A stretch of 64,000 nt of DNA, from positions 639,396 to 703,395 of the forward strand of contig NZ_BMTO01000001.1 of assembly GCF_014649715.1 (NCBI RefSeq), written 5' to 3'. The notes under the pieces were generated by a model that had not been told where the DNA came from, searched no databases, and was given only the letters and a program-made list of their open reading frames with translations. Positions within the stretch are counted from its first letter, which is position 1; every line of letters starts with the position of its first letter. Below, in pieces: positions 9,146 through 17,170 of this stretch. Both the position numbers and the translations under genes were made by a program. Source of the DNA: Streptomyces lateritius. GTDB taxonomy: Bacteria > Actinomycetota > Actinomycetes > Streptomycetales > Streptomycetaceae.

Positions 9146-9446
9146 TGGGTCGGGCGGTGTGGTGACCCGATCCAGGGTCCAGGGATTCCGCTTACGGATT
9201 CGGCGAACCGCCTGTCCACGATGCGGTCGCCGTGCGACCCCGGGTAATCCGGGCGTTTGCGGGGCGGATACGACATGCTCCGCTTCCGCCCCTCCCGTCC
9301 CGTGTCACTCCGTGGACGGCTTCGGGCGGTGTCGGCCGACCCGGCGCCCCGCCGAGGAGATCCATGTCACCCCGGAGAGGGAGTCGGGGGAGGGAGCATC
9401 CAGCCGCCCGGGCGCGCGGCGGCCTGTAGCGGAACGGGTCCGTCCG

Positions 9447-10610
9447 GTGGCACGCCGGCGCCGTCCTGCCGACACTGGGACGGTGCGCCCGGCTACAGCG
9501 ACGGCAGCGGCCGTCACCACTCTGCTCGGTGTCGGCGCGGCCGCGGTCGCGGCCGGCCGGTACGCCAGCGACGCCGCCCTCGGGGTGTCGTCCGGACGCC
9601 CCCTGCCGGGTGACCCCCGGCTCACCGTGCACGCGGCGGAACCCGGCCGGGTCACCCTCACCCGGAGCCTGGCCTCCCTGCGCCCCGGCACGTACGGGAT
9701 CGAGGGACCGGACCTCCACGCCGTGGTCGGCCCCGTCCTCGACCGGGTCCCGCACACCGCCGACACCGTCGTGCGCCGTCTGGAACGGGTCGAACAGGGC
9801 ACCCCGGAGCCCGGCGCCCGGGTCCGGCTCACCCCAGAGCTGCACACCGGCACCCCGCTCACCGCGCTCGGCCTGGACCACCGGGACGTCGAGATCCCCG
9901 GGGAACTCGGCACCCTGCCGGCCTGGCACGTCCCCGGCCCGCGACCCGTCTGGGTGATCGCCGTGCACGGTCTGGGCACCACCCGCCGGCACACCCTCAA
10001 CCTCGTCCCCTTCCTGGCCCGACGCCAGGTTCCGGTCCTGTGCCTCTCCTACCGGGGCGACCAGGGCGCGCCGCCCGCCCCGGACGGCCTCGGCCACCTC
10101 GGCGACTCCGAGTGGCGCGACGTCGACGCGGCCCTCCGCTTCGCCGTCCGCGAGGGCGCCGCGGGGGTCGTCCTGCACGGCTGGGGGACCGGCGCGGCGA
10201 TGGCCCTGCGCGCCGCCGCGGACTCCGGTGTACGGGACGTGATCCGCGGCCTCGTCCTGGACTCCCCGGTCCTCGACCCGGAGGCCACCCTGCGCAACCT
10301 CGCCTCCGCCCGCCGCGTCCCCGGCCCGCTGCTGCCGCTCGCCGTCCGCGCCGCACAGGGCAGGACGGGAATGTACCGCGACCGGCTCCGCGCCTTCGTC
10401 GACCCGACCGCGCTGCGCGTGCCGGCGCTGATCCTCCACGGTCCCGACGACACGATCGCGCCCTGGGAGCGGTCCGTCGAACTGGCCGCCCGCCGCCCCG
10501 AACTCGTCACCCTCCACACCGTCCGCAACGCCCCGCACGCCTCCATGTGGAACGCCGATCCGGTCGCCTACGAGGAGGCCCTGCGGCGCTTCCTCACCCC
10601 GCTGCTCTAG
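9447..10610 (+). CDS. alpha/beta-hydrolase-fold protein lacking the nucleophilic serine
   Basis: 387 residues from the GTG at 9447; the start is uncertain because no strong ribosome site precedes it. An ATG at 9364 with a good GAGGAG lies in another frame and stops after 22 codons. The N terminus is Arg-rich followed by one hydrophobic segment, suggesting a membrane-anchored or secreted protein. The lid-less core carries the oxyanion region VIAVHGLGTT, an acid in HGPDDTIAPW and a histidine in NAPHASMW. At the nucleophile elbow the expected G-x-S-x-G reads GWGTG, with glycine (codon 10185-10187) instead of serine. Substrate unknown; it may be inactive or non-catalytic. Confidence 0.75.
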   Translation: MARRRRPADTGTVRPATATAAAVTTLLGVGAAAVAAGRYASDAALGVSSGRPLPGDPRLTVHAAEPGRVTLTRSLASLRPGTYGIEGPDLHAVVGPVLDRVPHTADTVVRRLERVEQGTPEPGARVRLTPELHTGTPLTALGLDHRDVEIPGELGTLPAWHVPGPRPVWVIAVHGLGTTRRHTLNLVPFLARRQVPVLCLSYRGDQGAPPAPDGLGHLGDSEWRDVDAALRFAVREGAAGVVLHGWGTGAAMALRAAADSGVRDVIRGLVLDSPVLDPEATLRNLASARRVPGPLLPLAVRAAQGRTGMYRDRLRAFVDPTALRVPALILHGPDDTIAPWERSVELAARRPELVTLHTVRNAPHASMWNADPVAYEEALRRFLTPLL

Positions 10611-10698
10611 CCCGCCCCCGCGCCGCCGCCGCCGGCGGGCGTGCCGGTGATCCTCATTCCGATTGGGCTTTCGGGCCGTCAGCGGGAAGACTGCACCC

Positions 10699-12156
10699 GT
10701 GACGTCTCGAAAGCCTGATGAGCAAATGGCGCGCAACTCCAGACTCCGACTCGTCCGTCCGCGGGCACTCGCCACCGCCCGACGGGCCGTGACGACCCGG
10801 CGCAACCGGCCGGCGCCGCGGCCCCCGGAGGGCACTCCGCCCCGCGCGGAACTGGCCCGCGAGGCGCGGACCGTCCTCGCGGACGCCGTACGGATCGCCC
10901 GCTGGGCCGCCGTGGACCGAGGCGCCGGAATCTCCCCGGCAACCGACGCCGAGGCCGTCGCCACCGAGGAAATGGCCGCGGCCGCACTGGATCTGACACC
11001 CGAGCAGGTCCGGGCCGGCTGGGACCGCGCTCGGCTCGCCGGCCTCGTCGAACTCCACGGCCACACCGCCCGCCCGGGCTGGCGCCTGCAGGCCTGGGAC
11101 CGCGACGACTCCGCCGTACTGCGCGGCTGGGTCGCGCTGTTCGACGCCTGGTCCCTGGTCCACCCCGCCCCCGAGGACGTCGCCCCCAGCGCCGTCGCCG
11201 AGGTCGTCGAGGCCGTCCCGCAGGTGCTCTCCCTGCTCCAGCTCTCCGCCGGGCCCGTGCTCGTCCCCGCCCTCCTCGACCTCCTCCGCCAGCGGGTCGA
11301 GGAGCTGCGCGAGGAGCGCTGCGAGGTCCCCCTCCAGGGCGCCGCCACCGACGCCGCCCCGGCCGACCCCGGCACCGACGGGCTCTCCGCACTCCTCGAC
11401 TGGGCCCTGGAAGGCCTCGCCGCCGTCGGCGCGCTGACCCTCGACGAAGGCACCGAAGGCACCCAGGGCACCGGAGACGCCGGAGGCACCGGGGGCTCCC
11501 ACGTCGGCCAGGCCACCCTCACCCCGCTGGGCAACTGGGCGGTATGGGTCAAGCTGGAGCAGATCTGCGTCGCCGCCCAGAGCCCCGAGGGCAACATCGA
11601 GCAGTCCGCCGAGGACATGCTGCGCGGCTGCGCCCGCCTCACCCCCGGCCCGGCCCGTGACGAGTACCGCGCCTGGCTCGCCGCCCGCACGCTCTCCAGC
11701 GCGGTCACCGAACTCCTCGCCGTCGCCCGTGGCGAGGACGCCCTGCTGCGCGGCCTCGCCTTCGAGGCGCTCCGCGTCGTCGGGGCCCCTGCGGAGGCCG
11801 AGGTCCGGGCCGCCGCCGAGGAGCCCTCGCTCCGCCCGTACGCCCTGCTCTGGCTCGCCGAGTACGACGGCGCGGACCCCGACGACGCCCAGGACGTGCT
11901 CACCCGTGAGGAGGCCACCTGGCTCTGGGTGGACACCGCCGCGGCCGTCGCCGACCACGGCGAGAGCACGCTCCTCGTCCGTCACCTCGACTCCGCCGTC
12001 CAGGGCACCGTCCCGGCCCTGCTCGACGAGGTGCGTGCCGTCGGTCACCCCCGGACGGTCCAGGTGCTCGTGGCGCTCGCCGCCGCCCACCCCGACCCCG
12101 CCCTCGCCAAGGCCGTCCGCCGGGCGGCCTTCCAGGTGCACACCGGCGGATCCTGA
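10699..12156 (+). CDS. conserved hypothetical protein, Ala-rich helical
   Basis: 485 residues from the GTG at 10699, which has GGGAAGA 8 bases upstream; the TTG at 10663 lacks such a site. No named family recognised. The N terminus is basic (RNSRLRLVRPRALATARRAVTTRRN). The rest is predicted alpha-helical with Leu/Ala repeats, including a C-terminal stretch of short paired helices (TVQVLVALAAAHPDPALAKAVRRAAF) that resembles HEAT-like repeats. No signal peptide or membrane segment. It converges on the VOC gene with 19 bp between stops. Confidence 0.75.
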   Translation: MTSRKPDEQMARNSRLRLVRPRALATARRAVTTRRNRPAPRPPEGTPPRAELAREARTVLADAVRIARWAAVDRGAGISPATDAEAVATEEMAAAALDLTPEQVRAGWDRARLAGLVELHGHTARPGWRLQAWDRDDSAVLRGWVALFDAWSLVHPAPEDVAPSAVAEVVEAVPQVLSLLQLSAGPVLVPALLDLLRQRVEELREERCEVPLQGAATDAAPADPGTDGLSALLDWALEGLAAVGALTLDEGTEGTQGTGDAGGTGGSHVGQATLTPLGNWAVWVKLEQICVAAQSPEGNIEQSAEDMLRGCARLTPGPARDEYRAWLAARTLSSAVTELLAVARGEDALLRGLAFEALRVVGAPAEAEVRAAAEEPSLRPYALLWLAEYDGADPDDAQDVLTREEATWLWVDTAAAVADHGESTLLVRHLDSAVQGTVPALLDEVRAVGHPRTVQVLVALAAAHPDPALAKAVRRAAFQVHTGGS

Positions 12157-12175
12157 CGCTCCGGCCGGCGCCCCG

Positions 12176-12577
12176 CTACTCCGCGGCGCCGGGGGTGTAC
12201 GTCCCGAAGCTCCAGATGTTGCCCTCGTGGTCCCGTGCCATGTAGTCCCGCGAGCCGTAGTCCTGGTTTGTGGGCGGCATCACGATCTCGACCCCGTGCT
12301 GCACGGCCCGCGCGTGGTGTTCGTCCACGTCGTCCACGTGGACGAACACCCCCACGGGGCCGGCCTTTGCCATCAGCTTGTCGAACTCGCTGCCGGTGCC
12401 CTTGCTGCCGAGCATCACCATGCCGTTCCCGTACGACAGCTCGGCGTGCACGATCTTGCCGTCCTCGCCCTCGTAGACCGCCGTGCCGGTGAAGCCGAAA
12501 GCCTCCGTCAGCAGCTTGATCGCGGCCTTCGCGTCGTCGTACGCCAGGGTCGGACAGACGTGGGGTGCCTCAGCCAT
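12176..12577 (-). CDS. VOC-fold (glyoxalase/bleomycin-resistance-like, PhnB-type) protein
   Basis: 133 residues. The pattern of one beta-alpha-beta-beta-beta module (APHVCPTLAYDDAKAAIKLL...) followed by a second ending in ARDHEGNIWSFGTY is that of small PhnB-like VOC proteins that dimerise into a metal- or ligand-binding barrel. The final D-x-x-G-N-x-W-S-F-G motif is typical. GGAGG precedes the ATG at 12577. Substrate cannot be assigned. Confidence 0.88.
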   Translation of the reverse strand: MAEAPHVCPTLAYDDAKAAIKLLTEAFGFTGTAVYEGEDGKIVHAELSYGNGMVMLGSKGTGSEFDKLMAKAGPVGVFVHVDDVDEHHARAVQHGVEIVMPPTNQDYGSRDYMARDHEGNIWSFGTYTPGAAE

Positions 12578-12648
12578 CCCGATCCCTCCTTCTCGCTCGT
12601 CCCGTCGGAATGTGACCTGGATCTCAGTCTGGCAGCCGCCGCCGACAA

Positions 12649-13539
12649 TCAGCGGAAGGTGTCACACCGGGCCATGTCACCCGTCGTGAAGCCCTGGGAG
12701 AACCATTGCTGCCGCTGCTGGGCCGAGCCGTGCGTCCAGCTCTCGGGCGTCACCCGCCCCTGGAACCTCTCCTGGATCCGGTCGTCGCCCACCGCGGCCG
12801 CCGCGTCGAGCCCGTCCCGGATGTCGGCCTCCGTCAGCCGCTTCAGCAGCGGCCGTCCCGTCTTCTCGTCCGGCGTGGTGGTCGCGTGGTGCGCCCAGAC
12901 GCCGGCGTAGCAGTCCGCCTGGAGCTCGACCCGTACGGCGTCGGAGTCCGCCCCCTGCCGCCCGTCCTGGGAGCGGGCCAGTGTCCCCGTCATGTTCTGG
13001 ACGTGGTGGCCGTACTCGTGCGCCACCACGTACGCCTGCGCGAACGGGCCGCCGCTCGACCCGAAGGTGGTCCGCAGCTCCTGGAAGAACCCCAGGTCCA
13101 GGTAGACCTGGCGGTCGCCGGGGCAGTAGAACGGCCCCACCGCCGCGGTGGCCGCGCCGCAGGCGGTGGAGACCCGGTCCGTGAACATCACCGTGCGCGC
13201 GTCCCCGTACCGGCCGCCCCTGCGCTCGTACTCCGCCCGCCAGAAGTCCTGCACGCTGTTGACGACGGCCACGATCCGGCAGTCCTCGCGCCTGTTCGCG
13301 TCCGCGCCGGTCCGGCAGCTCCGCTCCACCTGGGCCGCCGAGGAGGCGGTCGCCGCCGGCTCCGGGTCGCCGGAGGAGAGGCCCAGCTGCTCGGGGCCGA
13401 CCCCGAAGAGGATCCCGAGGAGCAGCGCGACGAAACCGACGACACCGCCGCCGACGGTGGCCTTCCCGCCCGGGATGCGGCTGCCGCGGACGTCCCGGAC
13501 CTCCGAGGTGTCCAGATCGGCGTCGTCGTCGAACTGCAC
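12649..13539 (-). CDS. neutral zinc metallopeptidase (YpfJ/KPN_02809 family)
   Basis: 296 residues from a GTG start at 13539. An acidic N-terminal tail, one transmembrane segment (about residues 28-48) and an extracytoplasmic domain containing the zinc-binding [11 protein letters not shown] motif. Further family blocks visible: [16 protein letters not shown] before, [14 protein letters not shown] after (the third zinc ligand region), and C-terminal [15 protein letters not shown]. Orientation is probably type II with the peptidase outside. It is divergent from the ABC-F gene. Confidence 0.92.
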   Translation of the reverse strand: MQFDDDADLDTSEVRDVRGSRIPGGKATVGGGVVGFVALLLGILFGVGPEQLGLSSGDPEPAATASSAAQVERSCRTGADANRREDCRIVAVVNSVQDFWRAEYERRGGRYGDARTVMFTDRVSTACGAATAAVGPFYCPGDRQVYLDLGFFQELRTTFGSSGGPFAQAYVVAHEYGHHVQNMTGTLARSQDGRQGADSDAVRVELQADCYAGVWAHHATTTPDEKTGRPLLKRLTEADIRDGLDAAAAVGDDRIQERFQGRVTPESWTHGSAQQRQQWFSQGFTTGDMARCDTFR

Positions 13540-13699
13540 GGGCCACCATCCTCAGCGTCGTCGTCTCGGCGCAGGCCGCCGCCCTGGGCCGAGTATCGAG
13601 GAAGCCGACCGCCCCCGCCCCTTTTGCCGGACCGCGGCCGGAATGGCTTGATTCGCTCGCCTGTGCGGGCAGGACCGAAAAGCAGTTGCACGCGCCCGT

Positions 13700-13711
13700 T
13701 AGACTGGCCGC
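13700..13711 (+). promoter_or_regulatory. -10 element for a leaderless transcript
   Basis: TAGACT (13700-13705) fits the TANNNT -10 consensus and is followed by 6 bases and then the ATG of a 7-codon ORF, the standard geometry of leaderless Streptomyces promoters. No convincing -35 is present. Confidence 0.55.
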
Positions 13712-13735
13712 ATGGCCATTCTCCTCGTGCACTAG
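13712..13735 (+). CDS. 7-codon leader ORF MAILLVH upstream of the ABC-F gene
   Basis: ATG at 13712 to TAG at 13733-13735 encodes Met-Ala-Ile-Leu-Leu-Val-His. It would start on the first transcribed base of the -10 element at 13700, and ends 57 bases before the GTG of an ABC-F ATPase. Short hydrophobic leader ORFs before ABC-F genes are known to control them by drug-dependent ribosome stalling. Whether this one is translated is inference. Confidence 0.45.
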   Translation: MAILLVH

Positions 13736-13792
13736 CGGCGTCGAACCGCCCGAGAGCCCTTCCGCCGTCCATCCCCGCCCTGGAGTCTGTCC

Positions 13793-15391
13793 GTGATCAC
13801 CGCTTCCGGCATCGAGCTGCGCGCCGGCGCCCGCATCCTCATCGAGTCCGCTTCCTTCCGCATCGCCAAGGGTGACCGCATCGGCCTCGTCGGCCGCAAC
13901 GGAGCCGGCAAGACCACCCTCACCAAGTGCCTCGCGGGCGAGGGCATCCCCGCCGGCGGCACCATCGCCCGCTCCGGCGAGGTCGGCTACCTCCCGCAGG
14001 ACCCGCGCACCGGCGACCTCGACGTCCTGGCCCGCGACCGCATCCTCTCCGCGCGCGGCCTCGACGTCCTGATCAAGAAGATGCGGATGAACGAGGAGCG
14101 GATCGCGACCGGCTCCGGCGCCACCCGCGACAAGGCGATGAAGCAGTACGAGCGCCAGGAGACCGAGTTCCTCACCAAGGGCGGGTACGCCGCCGAGGCG
14201 GAGGCGTCCACCATCGCCGCCGCCCTCGGCCTCCCCGACCGGGTCCTCGGCCAGCCGCTGCACACCCTCTCCGGCGGTCAGCGCCGCCGGGTCGAGCTGG
14301 CGCGGATCCTCTTCTCGGACGCCGACACCCTGCTCCTGGACGAGCCCACCAACCACCTCGACGCCGACTCCATCGTCTGGCTGCGCGACTACCTCAAGAG
14401 CTACCGCGGCGGCTTCATCGTCATCTCCCACGACGTCGACCTCGTCGAGACCGTCGTGAACAAGGTCTTCTACCTGGACGCCAACCGCGCCCAGATCGAC
14501 GTCTACAACATGGGCTGGAAGCTCTACCAGCAGCAGCGCGAGGCCGACGAGAAGCGTCGCAAGCGCGAGCGACAGAACGCCGAGAAGAAGGCCGCCGCCC
14601 TCAACTCGCAGGCCGACAAGATGCGCGCCAAGGCCACCAAGACCGTCGCCGCGCAGAACATGGCCAAGCGCGCCGAGCGCCTTCTCTCCGGCCTCGAGGC
14701 GGTCCGGGTCTCCGACAAGGTCGCCAAGCTCCGCTTCCCCGAGCCCGCGCCGTGCGGGAAGACCCCGCTGACGGCGGAGGGCCTGTCGAAGTCGTACGGC
14801 TCCCTCGAGATCTTCACCGATGTGAACCTTGCCATCGACAAGGGATCGCGCGTCGTGATCCTCGGCCTCAACGGCGCCGGCAAGACCACGCTGCTGCGTC
14901 TGCTCGCCGGCGCCGAGAGCCCCGACACCGGCGAGGTCACGCCGGGTCACGGCCTCAAGCTCGGCTACTACGCCCAGGAGCACGAGACGCTCGACCCGGA
15001 TCGCACCGTCCTGGAGAACATGCGGTCCTCCGCGCCCGACCTAGATCTTGTCGAGGTGCGCAAGACGCTCGGTTCCTTCCTGTTCTCCGGTGACGACGTC
15101 GACAAGCCGGCGGGGGTCCTCTCCGGCGGCGAGAAGACCCGGCTCGCGCTGGCGACCCTGGTCGTCTCCTCGGCGAACGTGCTGCTCCTGGACGAGCCGA
15201 CCAACAACCTCGACCCCGCGAGCCGCGAGGAGATCCTGGGCGCGCTGCGCACCTACAAGGGCGCCGTCGTCCTCGTCACGCACGACGAGGGCGCGGTGGA
15301 CGCGCTGGAGCCGGAGCGGATCATCCTGCTGCCGGACGGCGTCGAGGACCTCTGGGGTCCGGACTACAAGGACCTCGTCGCGCTCGCCTGA
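13793..15391 (+). CDS. ABC-F family ATPase (twin ATP-binding cassettes, no membrane domain)
   Basis: 532 residues from a GTG with a CTGGAG upstream. Two nucleotide-binding domains: Walker A GRNGAGKTT (about 35-43) and GLNGAGKTT (about 360-368), signatures LSGGQRRRVELARI and LSGGEKTRLALAT, and Walker B LLLDEPTNHLD and LLLDEPTNNLD. Between them lies a highly charged, Lys/Arg/Ala-rich linker (about 240-310) that in ABC-F proteins reaches the ribosomal peptidyl-transferase centre. Members either assist translation or protect against antibiotics; which applies is undecided. A leader ORF precedes it and a strong hairpin follows it. Confidence 0.93.
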   Translation: MITASGIELRAGARILIESASFRIAKGDRIGLVGRNGAGKTTLTKCLAGEGIPAGGTIARSGEVGYLPQDPRTGDLDVLARDRILSARGLDVLIKKMRMNEERIATGSGATRDKAMKQYERQETEFLTKGGYAAEAEASTIAAALGLPDRVLGQPLHTLSGGQRRRVELARILFSDADTLLLDEPTNHLDADSIVWLRDYLKSYRGGFIVISHDVDLVETVVNKVFYLDANRAQIDVYNMGWKLYQQQREADEKRRKRERQNAEKKAAALNSQADKMRAKATKTVAAQNMAKRAERLLSGLEAVRVSDKVAKLRFPEPAPCGKTPLTAEGLSKSYGSLEIFTDVNLAIDKGSRVVILGLNGAGKTTLLRLLAGAESPDTGEVTPGHGLKLGYYAQEHETLDPDRTVLENMRSSAPDLDLVEVRKTLGSFLFSGDDVDKPAGVLSGGEKTRLALATLVVSSANVLLLDEPTNNLDPASREEILGALRTYKGAVVLVTHDEGAVDALEPERIILLPDGVEDLWGPDYKDLVALA

Positions 15392-15674
15392 TCATCTCGG
15401 TATGGATCATTCGGCTCATGGGTGATCCTTCATCTGAGTGAGGGCGTCTCATACCCCCGGCGCGGCCCCTGCGGAATCCTTCCGTCAGGGGCCGCGCCGC
15501 CCTCGTTCCCTTGTTGGGGCCCTGACCTGGCACTTCCCGCCCGCGAGTGTCCGTGAGCCGAGGTCAAAGGCACCGGAATAACAGATTCCGGTCGTGTCGA
15601 CGCGTTGCCCGCCGGCGAACCTCGTGGCACAGACCTTGTCGAATGGGTGGCCAGGACGTCGGGAAGGGGTGATC
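15390..15674. promoter_or_regulatory. cluster of GATC sites upstream of gbn
   Basis: GATC occurs at 15390, 15405, 15424 and 15671 in a region where high GC content makes it rare; three of the four read GATCAT. The gene downstream encodes a GATC-binding nucleoid protein, so autoregulation is plausible. This 322-bp stretch between genes otherwise holds only the terminator at 15459-15498. Confidence 0.45.
15459..15498. terminator. 18-bp hairpin after the ABC-F gene
   Basis: Arms 15459-15476 and 15480-15498 pair over 18 bp with a single T bulge (15485) and a 3-base loop. It lies 68 bp past the ABC-F stop and upstream of gbn. Confidence 0.8.
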
Positions 15675-15713
15675 ATGAGAAGTCCAGAGCGCACTTCCCA
15701 TGAGGAGGCACGG

Positions 15714-15935
15714 GTGGCCGAGACTCTGAAGAAGGGCAGCCGGGTGACCGGCGCCGCGCGCGACAAGCTCGCGGCAGACCTGAAGAAGAAGTACGACTCC
15801 GGTGCGAGCATCCGGGCGCTGGCCGAGGAAACCGGCCGCTCCTACGGATTCGTCCACCGGATGCTCAGTGAGTCCGGAGTCACGCTGCGTGGACGTGGCG
15901 GAGCGACACGGGGCAAGAAGGCAGCCTCGGCCTGA
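15714..15935 (+). CDS. gbn: Gbn, actinobacterial GATC-binding nucleoid-associated protein
   Basis: 73 residues from the GTG at 15714, preceded by GAGGAGG at 5-base spacing. An in-frame ATG at 15675 would add 13 residues and has a weaker purine tract, so it remains an alternative. The protein is a basic N-terminal segment, a helix-turn-helix (LAADLKKKYDSGASIRALAEE then SYGFVHRMLSESG), and a Gly/Arg/Lys tail. Sequence, size and neighbourhood match the small DNA-binding protein known from S. coelicolor as Gbn, which binds GATC-containing sites, bends DNA and influences development. Monocistronic, with hairpins on both sides. Confidence 0.9.
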   Translation: MAETLKKGSRVTGAARDKLAADLKKKYDSGASIRALAEETGRSYGFVHRMLSESGVTLRGRGGATRGKKAASA

Positions 15936-15977
15936 CATCGGGGCGCGGTTCGTCGGGTCCACCGGTTCTCGCGGTGG

Positions 15978-16009
15978 CCACCCGGTCGGCCGTGCGGTCG
16001 ACCGGGTGG
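15978..16009 (+). terminator. 11-bp hairpin after gbn
   Basis: Arms 15978-15988 and 15999-16009 (CCACCCGGTCG and its complement) with a 10-base loop, 43 bp after the gbn stop. Confidence 0.7.
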
Positions 16010-16016
16010 TTACTGT

Positions 16017-16048
16017 GCAGTCACTTAGCAGTCGGTTCCGCTGACTGC
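16017..16048 (+). promoter_or_regulatory. GCAGTC repeat cluster before the enoyl-CoA hydratase gene
   Basis: GCAGTC occurs at 16017-16022 and 16028-16033, and its complement GACTGC at 16043-16048, giving a direct pair and an inverted pair within 32 bp, about 40-70 bp before the start codon. Looks like an operator; the regulator is unknown. Confidence 0.4.
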
Positions 16049-16086
16049 GACCGTTCACAGTGCTGCACCGGAACCGGAGGCGCCCC

Positions 16087-16884
16087 ATGACTTCGCTCGA
16101 CTCTGTGCTCGTGTTCGACAAGGACGGTGTACGGCTCACCGTCGAGGACGCCGTTGCCACGGTGACCCTGACCAACCCGGCGAAGCGCAACGCCCAGTCT
16201 CCCGCTCTGTGGCGGGCGTTGACGGAAGCCGGACGGTCATTGCCCGGCAGCGTGCGGGTCGTGGTTCTGCGTGGCGAGGGCAAGTCCTTCTCCGCGGGGC
16301 TCGACCGGCAGGCGTTCACGCCCGAGGGCTTCGACGGAGAGCCGTCCTTCCTGGACATGGCGCGCGGTTCGGACGAGGACCTGGACGCGGTCATCGCCGA
16401 GTACCAGGAGGCGTTCACCTGGTGGCGCCGCGGCGACATCGTGTCGATCGCGGCCGTCCAGGGGCACGCCATCGGGGCCGGTTTCCAGCTCGCCCTCGCC
16501 TGCGACCTGCGGGTCGTCGCCGAGGACGTGCAGTTCGCCATGCGCGAGACCAGCCTGGGCCTCGTGCCGGACCTCACCGGCACGCACCCGCTCGTCTCGC
16601 TGGTCGGCTACGCCCGCGCGCTGGAGATCTGCGCCACGGGCCGCTTCGTCCACGCCGACGAGGCCGAGCGCATCGGCCTCGCCAACATCGCCGTGCCCGC
16701 CGGGGAACTCGACGCGGCGGTACGCGATCTCAGCGCCGCCCTGCTCGCCGCGCCCCGTGACGCGGTCATCGAGACCAAGGCCCTGCTCCAGGGCGTCTCC
16801 GGCCGCTCCTACGAGGACCAGCGCGCCGCGGAGCGCGCCGCCCAGGCCCGCCGCCTGCGCGACCTGGCGGGCCTCGGCGACTGA
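16087..16884 (+). CDS. enoyl-CoA hydratase/isomerase (crotonase) family protein
   Basis: 265 residues from the ATG at 16087 with GGAGG just upstream; the in-frame TTG at 16060 is less likely. The crotonase core is clear: LTNPAKRNAQ at the N terminus, the oxyanion-hole segment VVLRGEGKSFSAGLDR, and GHAIGAGFQLALACDLRV, the second oxyanion motif. METS..LGLVPDLTGTHPL carries the position of the catalytic acid, here Asp rather than Glu. It would act on acyl-CoA thioesters in the cytoplasm; substrate unknown. Transcribed alone, with a hairpin downstream. Confidence 0.9.
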   Translation: MTSLDSVLVFDKDGVRLTVEDAVATVTLTNPAKRNAQSPALWRALTEAGRSLPGSVRVVVLRGEGKSFSAGLDRQAFTPEGFDGEPSFLDMARGSDEDLDAVIAEYQEAFTWWRRGDIVSIAAVQGHAIGAGFQLALACDLRVVAEDVQFAMRETSLGLVPDLTGTHPLVSLVGYARALEICATGRFVHADEAERIGLANIAVPAGELDAAVRDLSAALLAAPRDAVIETKALLQGVSGRSYEDQRAAERAAQARRLRDLAGLGD

Positions 16885-16975
16885 GGGGGCTGCCCGCCGC
16901 GTCCTGGCCGGGCCGGCGACGCCCCGCGCGCACTCCCTCAGCCCTTCGGGCAGGGGACGTGCCCCCCACGCGTGT

Positions 16976-17018
16976 CGCCGAAGTGCCCTCGCAGCGGAGC
17001 TGCCAGGGCACTTCGGCG
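16976..17018. terminator. hairpin between convergent genes
   Basis: Arms 16976-16989 and 17005-17018 are a perfect 14-bp inverted repeat; an inner GCAG/CTGC pair extends it after a C-C mismatch. It serves the hydratase gene and the convergent gene at 17171. The rest of the 286-bp gap shows nothing else I can name. Confidence 0.8.
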
Positions 17019-17170
17019 CCTTGTGATCGCACGCACCGGACGCCGCGGGCCCCGCCCTCCGGGCGGACGTCAAGCCTTCGCGGACACTCTCCGGCCCCGC
17101 GGACCTGGAGAGGCGCCAGACGCCACGTCCCGTCCGGCGGACCCCCACGCCGTCGCCTCCCAGCTCCGCG

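Noticed and set aside
5645..9247. 1200-codon plus-strand open frame opposite the corrin and phosphate genes
   Set aside because: It lies antisense to cobQ, cobD, the riboswitch and pit, has low-complexity Arg/Gly/Asp content and no known domain. Typical GC-rich antisense shadow.
9192..11969. 925-codon minus-strand open frame
   Set aside because: Covers the hydrolase and the hypothetical gene in antisense, Ser/Arg/Ala-rich with no fold.
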